Assembly: GCA_001303415.1 (NCBI GenBank)
Contig: LJTN01000001.1
Coordinates: 1-64,000 of the forward strand
Source: Myxococcales bacterium SG8_38
GTDB lineage: Bacteria > Myxococcota_A > Polyangia > Polyangiales > Houyiibacteriaceae
Length of the DNA: 64,000 nt
Reading direction: 5' to 3'
In this document: positions 17,325 to 26,899 of the stretch, piece after piece
Numbering within the stretch: position 1 is the stretch's first letter
Layout: the number at the start of each line of letters is the position of its first letter
Translations under genes and position numbers: made by a program
The notes under the pieces: model-generated
The model's input: the letters and a program-made list of their open reading frames with translations, nothing else
Database searches by the model: none
Told to the model about the DNA's origin: nothing

Positions 17325-18082
17325 GCACGATCGCGCTCAAGACGCTCTTCATCAAGGAGGTTCGCCGGTTCAGCAAGGTGTGGTTGCAGACCGTGCTCAG
17401 CCCATTGGTGACGACGAGCCTCTACTTCTTGGTGTTTGGCGTCGCCCTCGGGTCCCGTCTGCGCGAGATCTCGGGCGTGCCCTACATCCAGTTCGTCGTG
17501 CCCGGACTGGTGATGATGACCATGGTTCGCGATTCCTTCCTGAATACCTCGTCGAGCCTGTTTCAGTCGAAGATCAATGGAACCATCACCGACATCTTGG
17601 TCGCGCCCATCGGCGCGTTCGAGATGCTGGTCGCCTACGTGGGCGCCGCGATGATCCGCGCGGTCATCGTGGGCAGCTTGGTTTACGTCGTGGCCCTGTG
17701 TTTCACGTGGTTTCCCCTGCATCACGTCGGATGGACCCTCTTCTTCACGGCGTTCGTGACTGCGACCCTTGCCCTTCTCGGTATGGTGGCGGCCCTTTGG
17801 GCGGAGAAGTTCGACCATCTGGCGATCTTTCCCAACTTCGTGCTGTTGCCCCTCGCCTTCTTGGGCGGCGTCTTTTATTCGATCGATCTCTTGCCCGAGC
17901 CGTGGCACACGGTCAGCCGACTCAACCCCTTGCTCTACATGGTCAACGGTCTTCGTTTCGGCTTTCTCGGCGTAGCCGACGTGTCGCCGCTCGGTAGCGC
18001 GGCAGTCGTTCTCGTTTCGTTCGTGTTTCTTCTGGGGCTTACCGGCGCTCTGTTACGGAGCGGCTACAATCTGAGAAGCTGA
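17321..18082 (+). CDS. ABC-2 type transporter permease
   Basis: 253 residues with about six transmembrane helices (for example VLSPLVTTSLYFLVFGVALG, AMIRAVIVGSLVYVVAL and PNFVLLPLAFLGGVFYSIDL). The NodJ/YadH-type conserved segment FVVPGLVMMTMVRDSF and the LNPLLYMVNGLRFGFLG ending fit the ABC-2 permease family. Translationally coupled to the ATPase gene; the two form a homodimeric or heterotetrameric exporter in the inner membrane. Confidence 0.9.
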   Translation: MSTIALKTLFIKEVRRFSKVWLQTVLSPLVTTSLYFLVFGVALGSRLREISGVPYIQFVVPGLVMMTMVRDSFLNTSSSLFQSKINGTITDILVAPIGAFEMLVAYVGAAMIRAVIVGSLVYVVALCFTWFPLHHVGWTLFFTAFVTATLALLGMVAALWAEKFDHLAIFPNFVLLPLAFLGGVFYSIDLLPEPWHTVSRLNPLLYMVNGLRFGFLGVADVSPLGSAAVVLVSFVFLLGLTGALLRSGYNLRS

Positions 18083-18132
18083 CCCTGGATTGGGGTCGCG
18101 ATTCGTTGTACGAGCGCCAGAGCGCGGCGGCC

Positions 18133-19731
18133 ATGAGCAGCAACACCTACTTTTCCAATCCCGAAGCGCGCGCCTTTTTTCAGCGGCGCGTGGCCGCCTT
18201 CGGCATGATCGGCGCGATTCTCGGCGGCACGGCGCTGCTGTTTCGGATGATCATGGGCGTGCTCTTCGGTTTCTGGAGAGAGCAGCTCACCCAACCCGGG
18301 TTTCAGATCCATGCAGCCGCCATCCTGCCTTTGCTCGGCGTTTGGTGGATCTGCCGGCGGGGAAAGCTTTCGGTCAACGTCATTCATGGGATCGAAAGTG
18401 CCGGCATCTTCCTGACCAGTCTCGGCTACATCGGCATGGGCTTGGGGATACGGCCGGAGGTGGGCGCGGATACCATCACGGCTTTCATCTTGGCGCTGAT
18501 GATGTTCGCGCGAAGCGTGTTCGTCCCCAGCACTGCGCGTCGCACCGCCATTTTGGGGGTGCTCATCGGCGTACCGCTGATCGGCGCGATGTACTGGCAC
18601 TACCTCGGCGTGGATCTGGGCATCTGGAGGCGATTCGGGTACGAGGGAATCTCGAAGTATCGCGTCGGTACCTCGCGAGCGATCATCACGGCGATGTGGT
18701 GGACGCTCACGGTGGGGCTCTCGGCCTTGGCTTCCCGCGTGATTCACAGGCTTCGAAAAGAAGTCAGCGACATCCAGAGCCTCGGACAATACAACCTGGA
18801 GCGGAAGCTCGGCGAAGGCGCGATGGGCGTGGTCTACGAAGCCAAGCACGGCATGCTGAAACGTCCTACCGCGATCAAGCTACTTCGACCCGAGCTCTCC
18901 GATGGAGAAGCCCTGGACCGCTTCCGCAGGGAAGTGCAGCTCACGGCCAAGCTCACGCATCCCAACACCGTGACCATCTACGACTACGGCCGTACACCCG
19001 ACGGGCTGTTCTACTACGCGATGGAGCTGCTCGACGGCGCGACCCTGACCCAGGTCGTCGACGCGAGCGGCCCTCAGCCGGTCGAACGGGTCGTAAAAAT
19101 ACTCAGAGACGCCGCGCTCGCCCTCAACGAGGCGCACGAAACCGGCTTGATCCACCGAGACATCAAGCCGAGCAACATCATGCTTGCGCGTCAGGGCGGC
19201 ATACCCGATGTCACCAAAGTCCTCGATTTCGGGCTCGTGAAGAATCTCGGAAAGGTAGACGACCTCGAGAAGACGAACACCTTGTCGATCAAGGGCACCC
19301 CACACTACCTGAGCCCGGAGGCAATCGAAGATCCGCAAGGGATCGACTCGCGCAGCGATCTCTACTCTCTCGGTGCCGTCGGCTACTACCTGCTCGCGGG
19401 CCGCCATCTGTTCAATGGAAAGACCATCATCGAAGTGTGCATGCATCATCTGCACACTACGCCTCTACCCTTGGCCGAGGTCTGCACCGAGGAGCTTCCC
19501 CCAGGGCTGGAGGAATTGATTCTCGCGTGCTTGGCGAAGTCGCAACTCGACCGCCCAGCCTCCGGCGAGGAGCTCGCCGACGCGCTCGATCGGCTCGACG
19601 TGGGACGGTGGACCCGTGCCGACGCCGACGCTTGGTGGGATGTCTTCGGGGAGGAGATCCAAAAGGCGAAGGGTCCGCTGTCACCACACGTGACGGATCA
19701 GACCGTCGCGATTGATTTTGAAGCGCGTTGA
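18133..19731 (+). CDS. membrane-anchored Ser/Thr protein kinase with N-terminal membrane domain
   Basis: 532 residues. Residues 1 to about 205 carry about six hydrophobic segments (for example MIGAILGGTALLFRMIMGVL and TAFILALMMFARSVFV). The Hanks-type kinase follows: glycine loop LGEGAMGVVYEAKH, ATP lysine in AIKLLRPEL, catalytic loop LIHRDIKPSNIMLA, metal site VLDFGLVKNLG, activation segment GTPHYLSPEAI and SDLYSLGAVGYYLLAGRHLF. Most bacterial kinases of this type have the kinase first and the membrane helix after, so the order is reversed. All catalytic residues are present. An in-frame TTG at 18106 is less likely than ATG 18133. Confidence 0.88.
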   Translation: MSSNTYFSNPEARAFFQRRVAAFGMIGAILGGTALLFRMIMGVLFGFWREQLTQPGFQIHAAAILPLLGVWWICRRGKLSVNVIHGIESAGIFLTSLGYIGMGLGIRPEVGADTITAFILALMMFARSVFVPSTARRTAILGVLIGVPLIGAMYWHYLGVDLGIWRRFGYEGISKYRVGTSRAIITAMWWTLTVGLSALASRVIHRLRKEVSDIQSLGQYNLERKLGEGAMGVVYEAKHGMLKRPTAIKLLRPELSDGEALDRFRREVQLTAKLTHPNTVTIYDYGRTPDGLFYYAMELLDGATLTQVVDASGPQPVERVVKILRDAALALNEAHETGLIHRDIKPSNIMLARQGGIPDVTKVLDFGLVKNLGKVDDLEKTNTLSIKGTPHYLSPEAIEDPQGIDSRSDLYSLGAVGYYLLAGRHLFNGKTIIEVCMHHLHTTPLPLAEVCTEELPPGLEELILACLAKSQLDRPASGEELADALDRLDVGRWTRADADAWWDVFGEEIQKAKGPLSPHVTDQTVAIDFEAR

Positions 19732-20124
19732 CTACATCGACCGATGGTCCAATCGCAACGGGTGATCCGCAGGGACCTCTACGAAAATGAGCACGAGACC
19801 ATCGGGGTCGGAAGCCCGAAGCTCGATTAGGCCCCATGGTTTCTGCACCGCGCTCTCGACGATCGGAACGCCGGCAGCGACGAGCTCCCTTTCGGTCTCT
19901 TCCACGTCCCGCACTTGGAGCCACAGCTCGGTCGACGCAGCCGGTGACTCGACGGAACCGCTGGTGAGCTCGAGATAGCCGCCACCGAGGAAGAAGACGA
20001 CGCCGCGAGCATTACCTCGCCCGAACTCTCGCATGGGGTGAAGGCCTAGGACGTCGCGATAGAACTTCGTGCTGCGGTCGAAATCGCTAGGATGCAGCAT
20101 GAAACGGCTGGAAAGTATCTCCAT
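19732..20124 (-). CDS. VOC/glyoxalase-bleomycin resistance family protein
   Basis: 130 residues with one full vicinal-oxygen-chelate module: RFMLHPSDFDRSTKFYRDVL, then GVVFFLGGGYLELTSG, STELWLQVRDVEETERELVA, and the closing RASDPDGLVLIFVEVPAD with its metal-binding glutamate. A metal-dependent lyase, isomerase or dioxygenase activity, or drug binding, is possible. The frame stays open for another 230 codons upstream but without family similarity, so ATG 20124 is chosen. It abuts the kinase gene tail to tail with no spacer. Confidence 0.85.
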   Translation of the reverse strand: MEILSSRFMLHPSDFDRSTKFYRDVLGLHPMREFGRGNARGVVFFLGGGYLELTSGSVESPAASTELWLQVRDVEETERELVAAGVPIVESAVQKPWGLIELRASDPDGLVLIFVEVPADHPLRLDHRSM

Positions 20125-20187
20125 CTCGTCCGAGCTGGAGCTTACATTGTCGGGCGATGATCGCAGGCTATATTCGACTGACCGGCC

Positions 20188-22527
20188 TTGCTTGATTCGA
20201 ATTCCCACCCGAGGGCTTCTAGCGCTGCGTTGGTCTTGTGCGTGATGGTCACCGCCGCGTCTGGCTGCGCGAGCGAGGAGACGTTCGTCGTGGCGGATGA
20301 CATTTTCGCCGAGCTCGGTGCTCCTCTGCCGTCGGCAACACAAGAGCAGATTGCCGCCTTCGAGCGTGGCCGAGAGGCCGCGTTGCGTCGGTTCACCCCC
20401 GCCGAGGGACTGGGGCCGGAGTTCAACGTCACGTTCTGCGCGAGCTGCCACGAAAAGCCGGTGCTCGGTGGAGGCGCGAGCCACTATCGGGACTTCTTGC
20501 TCGTCGGGGACGAGCTCTCCCCAGGCACGGTGGTGCCGCGCGGCCAGAACGGCGTGCAGCGGCAGTTCTCGCTCGATTCGGGACTCGCTCCCTCCGATCC
20601 ACTGGCCAACATCAGCGCCACCCGGAACCCGATTCCGTTTTTCGGGGCAGGCCTTCTCGCCGAGATTCCGGACGCGGAGATCCTCCGCCTCGCGGACCCC
20701 GATGACGCCGACGGCGACGGGATCAGCGGCCGGGTGAACTACGATGGAAGCGTCGTGGGACGATTCGGGCGAAAGGCGCAGACCGCTCGCATCGAGCTCT
20801 TCATTCGCGGCCCCCTCTTCAATCACCTGGGCATCACTTCCGACCCTCTACCGAACGACCGCAGGAGAGAGTTGTTGGGATTCGAAGCTGAAGCCGCCTC
20901 GAAACCAGACGCCGCGATCGATGGGATTGGCGCGATCATCGCAGCTCAGGCGGTCATTCCGGACGAGCCGACGGCCGATCTGGATGACGTCGCCGATCCC
21001 GAAATCTCGGAATCTGAGCTGTTCGACCTGGTCAGCTTCGCCTTGCTCCTCGCGGCTCCCGCACCTGATGCGCCCACCCCCGGCACTGAACGCGGCGAAC
21101 AGTCTTTCCGGCGGATCGGTTGCGGAAAGTGCCACCTACCCTCGTTGCGAAGTCCTCGCGGCGCCATTCCGGCGTACACCGACCTTCTTTTGCACGACAT
21201 GGGTGATGAGCTCGCGGACGGATTCCCCATGGGCCGGGCGAGCGGACGAGAGTTCCGTACGCAGCCCCTGTGGGGGATCGCCGCCGCAAGCCCGTATCTA
21301 CACGATGGACGCGCGGGGACCATCGAGGAGGCGATCCGATGGCATGGAGGGGAAGCGGAATCGATCCGCGATGCGTACTTGGCGCTCGAGCCGGGGGACC
21401 GTCTGGACCTGATCGCGTTTCTCGAGTCACTCGGCGGCGCAGTGCAGAGGACGGCGGGTTTGTTGCCGCCTGACGCGGAGCTTCCCCGATCGGGGGAATA
21501 TGGCGCGCCGCTTGCCGACCTCGACGCAGAGCAAGAGGCGCGGTTCGAGCAGGGTCGGGCACTGTTCGACCGGGACTTCTCGTACGGAGAAGGCGTGGGT
21601 CCGACGTTCAATGGGGATGCCTGTCGCTCCTGCCATTTCGATCCGGTCATCGGCGGTGCGGGGCCTTCAGGCGTCGACGTGATGAGGCAAGGGATCTTCT
21701 CGGGTTTCACTTTCAACGCGCCCGAAGCGGGAACCGAGCTTCCGCGGCACGCGACTACTGCCCAGAGACCGGAAGCGGACGCGGAGGCCAACTTCTTCGA
21801 GCCCCGGCAGACGCCATCGACGCTCGGCTTGGGTCTGCTCGAGCGCATACCGCGAACGACGATCGAAGCGCTTGCGGATCCCGATGACGAGAACGGGGAT
21901 GGGATTGCGGGGCGGGCCCACGTGCTCGACAGCGGGGAGCTCGGCCGATTTGGATGGAAGGCATCGATACCGTCGCTCCGCGAGTTCGTCCGGGACGCCC
22001 TCAGCGCCGAGATGGGAATGACGCTTCCCGATGAGCCCGGTTTCTCGCGGGGTATCCTGCAAGACGATGACGGGGTCATGGATCCGGAGGTCGATGCGCT
22101 CACCATCGACGGGCTTACCGCGTTTCTCGCGTTGCTTGCCCCGCCTCCGCGGACCCGCGTCGATCGCGTGGCTGAAGACGCGGGTGAGGAAATCTTCGTG
22201 TCGGTGGGCTGCGCGCTCTGCCACGTGCCACTCCTGCAGACGGATGAAGGAATCGAGGTTCGCGCGTACACCGACCTGTTGCTGCACGATGTGGCCGAAT
22301 CCGGCTCCTTCGGGATCGAGGAAGGCGACGCGGGCATCCGCGAATTCCGCACGCCGCCTCTTTGGGGTGTCAGCCAGACGGCGCCCTACCTCCATGACGG
22401 ACGCGCATCCACGCTGCAGGAGGCGATCCAAGCGCACGCGGGAGAAGCCTCCGCCACCCGAGACCGGGTTGGCGAGCTGATCGAAGCTGAGAGAGCCGCG
22501 CTCCTTGCTTTCTTGAGGTCGCTGTGA
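20188..22527 (+). CDS. lipoprotein with two fused di-heme (DUF1111) oxidoreductase domains
   Basis: 779 residues. A lipoprotein signal with a likely lipobox (AASGC) begins at a TTG; no in-frame ATG would keep the charged N-terminus. Four CxxCH heme sites occur: CASCH (about 84), CGKCH (about 312), CRSCH (about 479) and CALCH (about 675). Each half ends with the same block, PLWGIAAASPYLHDGRAGTI and PLWGVSQTAPYLHDGRASTL. The protein is thus an internal duplication of the di-heme, peroxidase-like DUF1111 family, which normally has one such unit. It is expected on the periplasmic face of a membrane. The downstream DUF192 gene overlaps its stop (GTGA). Confidence 0.85.
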   Translation: MLDSNSHPRASSAALVLCVMVTAASGCASEETFVVADDIFAELGAPLPSATQEQIAAFERGREAALRRFTPAEGLGPEFNVTFCASCHEKPVLGGGASHYRDFLLVGDELSPGTVVPRGQNGVQRQFSLDSGLAPSDPLANISATRNPIPFFGAGLLAEIPDAEILRLADPDDADGDGISGRVNYDGSVVGRFGRKAQTARIELFIRGPLFNHLGITSDPLPNDRRRELLGFEAEAASKPDAAIDGIGAIIAAQAVIPDEPTADLDDVADPEISESELFDLVSFALLLAAPAPDAPTPGTERGEQSFRRIGCGKCHLPSLRSPRGAIPAYTDLLLHDMGDELADGFPMGRASGREFRTQPLWGIAAASPYLHDGRAGTIEEAIRWHGGEAESIRDAYLALEPGDRLDLIAFLESLGGAVQRTAGLLPPDAELPRSGEYGAPLADLDAEQEARFEQGRALFDRDFSYGEGVGPTFNGDACRSCHFDPVIGGAGPSGVDVMRQGIFSGFTFNAPEAGTELPRHATTAQRPEADAEANFFEPRQTPSTLGLGLLERIPRTTIEALADPDDENGDGIAGRAHVLDSGELGRFGWKASIPSLREFVRDALSAEMGMTLPDEPGFSRGILQDDDGVMDPEVDALTIDGLTAFLALLAPPPRTRVDRVAEDAGEEIFVSVGCALCHVPLLQTDEGIEVRAYTDLLLHDVAESGSFGIEEGDAGIREFRTPPLWGVSQTAPYLHDGRASTLQEAIQAHAGEASATRDRVGELIEAERAALLAFLRSL

Positions 22528-22952
22528 GGCGGGCGCTGACGCTGCCCGTGCTTTGCTTGGCAGTGTGGATCCCGAGCTGTGCCGACGGCGAGGTTGCGAC
22601 GCGGGGCCGTCTCTTGGATCGCGAGGGCGACGTGCAGCTCGAGCTCGCGATCACGATCGCCGACACGGAGCACACCCGGCAGGAAGGCCTTCGACTCCAC
22701 GGTCCTCTCGGGGACGGTGAAGCGCTGCTGCTTGTGTTTCCGAACGAGGGCACCGTCTGCATCACCAACGCCGGTGTCCCTTTCCCCATCGACGTCGTCT
22801 TCGTGTCGTCGTCGGGCCTCGTCGCCGCCGTCGAGCCCCACATTCCAGCGGACGCCCCGGGCCCCTTCTGCCACCCCCACACCGCCATGGCCCTGGAGCT
22901 TCCCTGGGACACTCTCCGCCCCCTCAACTACTGGAAACTTGAGCTGTTCTAG
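22524..22952 (+). CDS. DUF192 domain protein, exported
   Basis: 142 residues with a signal sequence (RRALTLPVLCLAVWIPSC, possibly lipidated at this Cys). The DUF192 core follows: ELAITIADTEHTRQEGLRLH, LLLVFPNEGTVCITNAGVPF, PIDVVFVSSSGLV, and ALELPWDTLRPLNYWKLEL. The family usually has a Met after the RQEGL stretch (GLMxR); here it is Leu-Arg-Leu. Function of the family is unknown. GTG start overlaps the TGA of the di-heme gene, so both are probably made together in the envelope. Confidence 0.8.
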   Translation: MRRALTLPVLCLAVWIPSCADGEVATRGRLLDREGDVQLELAITIADTEHTRQEGLRLHGPLGDGEALLLVFPNEGTVCITNAGVPFPIDVVFVSSSGLVAAVEPHIPADAPGPFCHPHTAMALELPWDTLRPLNYWKLELF

Positions 22953-22955
22953 CCG

Positions 22956-23029
22956 AAAGATCGCAGCGATTTCCCTTCCAGCGCTCTTTGGGGTTTCCCG
23001 ACCGATTCAGCCAAGGCACTGCGATCTTT
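22956..23029. repeat. 11-bp inverted repeat with 52-nt spacer, downstream of DUF192
   Basis: AAAGATCGCAG (22956-22966) and CTGCGATCTTT (23019-23029) are exact complements. The arms begin three bases after the DUF192 stop and the right arm ends in TTT, so the element could terminate the upstream operon. The long spacer is unusual for an intrinsic terminator. Confidence 0.5.
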
Positions 23030-23041
23030 GTCTGAGAAGCT

Positions 23042-23079
23042 GGGTCATTACCGGGGGTTCGGAGGGTAGAGAGTGACCC
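23042..23079 (+). other. stem-loop just upstream of the ilv promoter
   Basis: GGGTCA (23042-23047) pairs with TGACCC (23074-23079), and inside it TACC (23049-23052) pairs with GGTA (23065-23068). It ends one base before the putative -35 box. It could be the end of the upstream transcript or a protein-binding site; there is no U-run. Confidence 0.4.
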
Positions 23080-23080
23080 C

Positions 23081-23109
23081 TTGACCGTGGGGGGGGTTGG
23101 CAGCACAAT
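23081..23109 (+). promoter_or_regulatory. sigma70-type promoter of the ilv-leu operon
   Basis: TTGACC (23081-23086), a 17-base spacer, and CACAAT (23104-23109) match the -35/-10 consensus in 5 of 6 and 4 of 6 positions. A transcript would start near 23115-23117, a few bases before the leader-peptide ATG at 23119, so the leader peptide may be translated from a nearly leaderless message. Confidence 0.5.
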
Positions 23110-23118
23110 GAGCGCGTA

Positions 23119-23238
23119 ATGTTCCCGCATGCGGCGGCTACGACAACCGACTTGGATGCTCGACGGACGAGCGTCTTGGGCGGTCTTGTAGTCGTTGTAA
23201 GCCTCATTATTAGCCTCCTGCTAGTTACTCAGGCATAG
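23119..23238 (+). CDS. ilv-operon leader (attenuator) peptide, 39 residues
   Basis: ATG 23119 to TAG 23236-23238 encodes 39 residues. The second half reads VLGGLVVVVSLIISLLLVTQ then A: of the last 21 residues, 6 are Val, 6 Leu and 2 Ile. Those are the end products of the operon that starts 271 bases downstream with ilvB. The start lacks a clear Shine-Dalgarno. In enterobacterial ilv and leu leaders, ribosome stalling at such codons when charged tRNA is scarce lets transcription continue. The position in front of a perfect terminator makes the same role here very likely. It is too short for ordinary gene calling. Confidence 0.8.
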   Translation: MFPHAAATTTDLDARRTSVLGGLVVVVSLIISLLLVTQA

Positions 23239-23281
23239 GCGGGGACCAGGACCACCCACAGATCGACCGACTCAACTTCTG

Positions 23282-23312
23282 GCCCCCGCATCGAGCATGC
23301 GGGGGCTTTTTT
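23282..23312 (+). terminator. ilv attenuator terminator, with competing antiterminator
   Basis: GCCCCCGCAT (23282-23291) and ATGCGGGGGC (23297-23306) form a perfect 10-bp stem with a 5-nt loop, followed by six Ts (23307-23312). GCGGGG at 23239-23244, immediately after the leader stop codon, can pair with CCCCGC of the left arm (23284-23289) and would then prevent the terminator. CCTG (23213-23216) in the leader codons can pair with CAGG (23230-23233), next to that antiterminator segment. This is the three-way arrangement of classical amino-acid attenuators. Confidence 0.82.
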
Positions 23313-23357
23313 CTTGCCGTAAGCCCATGAAAGAACAGATATATCGCAAAAATCCAA

Positions 23358-23429
23358 GCGCCTCCGCTCGTGGGGGCGCATGGCAGCTCGTCCCAGTTGA
23401 GCGCGCCTGGCCGCGGCTCGGCCCGGCGC
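23358..23429 (+). other. two further stem-loops in the ilvB 5' leader
   Basis: GCGCCTCC (23358-23365) pairs with GGGGGCGC (23372-23379), one G-U included. GCGCC-T-GGCCG (23403-23413) pairs with CGGCC-C-GGCGC (23419-23429) with a single mismatch. They lie between the attenuator and the ilvB start in about 196 bases with no other gene. Neither has a U-run, so they may affect mRNA stability or translation rather than termination. Confidence 0.45.
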
Positions 23430-23508
23430 CTTCTTCGTCGAGCGCCTGCTGCTTGAATGCTGCGCCAAATCCACTAGGCGGAGCCAGCCACCATCGAAGG
23501 AGACACCC

Positions 23509-25280
23509 GTGACACCCTCGAATCCCAAGCTCAAGAATCGCATCGGCGAGTCGCTCTCCGGTGCTCAGATCATCTGGGAATCGCTCGTACGCGAAGGGGT
23601 CGAAGTCTGCTTCGGCTACCCGGGCGGCGCGATCATGCCCGCATACGATGCGATGATTCAGTATCCAATCCACCACGTGTTGACGCGCCACGAGCAAGGC
23701 GCCTCGCACATGGCCGACGGGTACGCACGCGCGTCGGGACAAGTCGGTGTTTGCATCGCGACTTCGGGGCCGGGTGCGACCAATCTGGTGACCGGCATCG
23801 CGACGGCCATGCTGGACTCGATTCCGATGGTGTGCATCACGGGACAGGTCCCCTCCCCGCTGATCGGAAGCGACGCGTTTCAGGAGACCGACATCACCGG
23901 CTGCACCATCCCGGTGACCAAGCACAACTACCTGGTGACGAAGGCGGAGCAAATCGCGCCCACCATTCGCGAGGCCTTCTACATCGCGCGCTCCGGTCGT
24001 CCCGGCCCGGTCGTGGTCGACATCACCAAGGATGCACAACAGCAAAGCTGCACTTTCGAATGGAACGACGACGAAATCGTCTTGCCCGGCTATCGACCGG
24101 ACTACACGCCGCTCCCCGACCAGCTCGCGGAGGCAGTGGACCTCATCAGGAATGCGAAGCGCCCCATCCTCTTTTCCGGTCAGGGCGTGATCAAGTCGCA
24201 GGCCACCGAGACGCTTCTACAGTTCATCGAGAAGACGAACATTCCGGTCGCTTGCACTTTGCTCGGTCTCGGAGGGTTTCCGGCGACCCATCCGCGCAAT
24301 CTCGGCATGATGGGAATGCACGGAGAAACTTGGGTGAACAAGGCCATCCAGGATGCGGATCTGATCATCGCCGTGGGCATGCGCTTCGACGATCGCGTGA
24401 CGGGTAACCTGAAGACCTACGCTCCCGGCGCGAAGAAGATCCACATCGAGCTCGACCCGGCAGAGATCAACAAGAACGTCCGCGTCGACGTTCCGATCGT
24501 CGGCGATGCCCGTGCGGTATTGCAGGAGCTCCTGCCACACGTGGAGCGGTGCGATCGCCCCGACTGGCTGGCCTACATCGACGACCTCAAAGGAAACTCC
24601 GCAGTACGGGACATCAAGAACCTGCCGGACTTGGGCAAGCTGTATGCCGCGCACGTGATTCACGATCTGTACCGCTTCACGGAGGGCAAGGCGCTCGTCG
24701 TCACGGATGTCGGCCAACACCAGATGTGGGAAGCGCAGTATTACAAGCACGACTATCCACGAAAGCTCATTACGTCCGGCGGCCTCGGCACCATGGGCTT
24801 CGCACTCCCCGCAGGCATCGGCGCCAAGTTTGCGCAACCCAATGATTCGGTATGGGTCATCTGCGGCGACGGCGGATTCCAAATGACGCAAGCGGAGCTC
24901 TCCACCTGCGCACAGGAAGGCATCAAGGTCAACGTTGCCATCATCAACAACGGATTCTTGGGTATGGTGCGCCAGTGGCAGGAGTTCTTCTTCGGCGGCC
25001 GTTACGTCGCGACGCCTCTACGCAGCCCGGATTTCGTGAAAATCGCCGACGCGCACGGATTGACCGGTCTCCGCGTCGAGAAGCGTTCCCAGGTCGAGGA
25101 GGCGGTTCGCACGGCGGAATCGACCGAGGGAACGGTCGTGATCGACTTCCGAGTGGAGCAAGAAGACTCGGTGTATCCGATGGTTCCTGCAGGCGCCAAC
25201 CTTCACGACATGATCGAAAGGCCGTATAAGCCGGGCGAGCAAGCCCACAACCCGATCTTCGAAACCGGGGAGGACGAGTG

Positions 25281-25281
<1 letters not shown>
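23509..25281 (+). CDS. ilvB: acetolactate synthase large (catalytic) subunit
   Basis: First common step of Val, Leu and Ile synthesis: condensation of two pyruvates, or pyruvate with 2-oxobutyrate, using thiamine diphosphate. The 590-residue length is normal. Motifs: VCFGYPGGAIMPAYDAMI with the catalytic Glu in LTRHEQGASHMADGYARASG, the FAD-region GMMGMHGETWVNKAIQDADL, and the ThDP/Mg segment WVICGDGGFQMTQAELSTCA. The GTG start has the ribosome site GAAGGAG upstream. It is preceded by the attenuator and overlaps ilvN by one base (TGATG). Confidence 0.96.
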
Positions 25282-26863
<1,582 letters not shown>

Positions 26864-26866
26864 GAC

Positions 26867-26886
26867 GGCGCCGTTGGCTCGGCGCC
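26867..26886 (+). other. intercistronic hairpin between ilvC and leuA
   Basis: GGCGCC at 26867-26872 and again at 26881-26886 can pair around an 8-nt loop. No U-run follows, and the leuA ribosome site (AGGAGAATG) comes right after, so it is more likely a stability or pausing element than a terminator. Confidence 0.4.
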
Positions 26887-26899
26887 AGGAGAATGAATC

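Noticed and set aside
18090-19715. 541-codon plus-strand frame alongside the kinase
   Set aside because: A shifted frame of the kinase gene; only the other frame has the glycine loop, HRD and DFG motifs.
23087-23113. Sigma54-type promoter (GG-N10-GC) before ilvB
   Set aside because: GG at 23099-23100 is not followed by GC at the required distance; the sigma70-type pair fits better.
22953-23118. Possible tRNA or small RNA gene in the ilvB upstream gap
   Set aside because: The hairpins seen do not form a cloverleaf and no tRNA T-loop (GGTTCRA) in proper place was found.
23297-23512. 71-codon plus-strand frame across the attenuator and ilvB leader
   Set aside because: It begins within the terminator hairpin and has no ribosome site; the RNA structures explain the region better.
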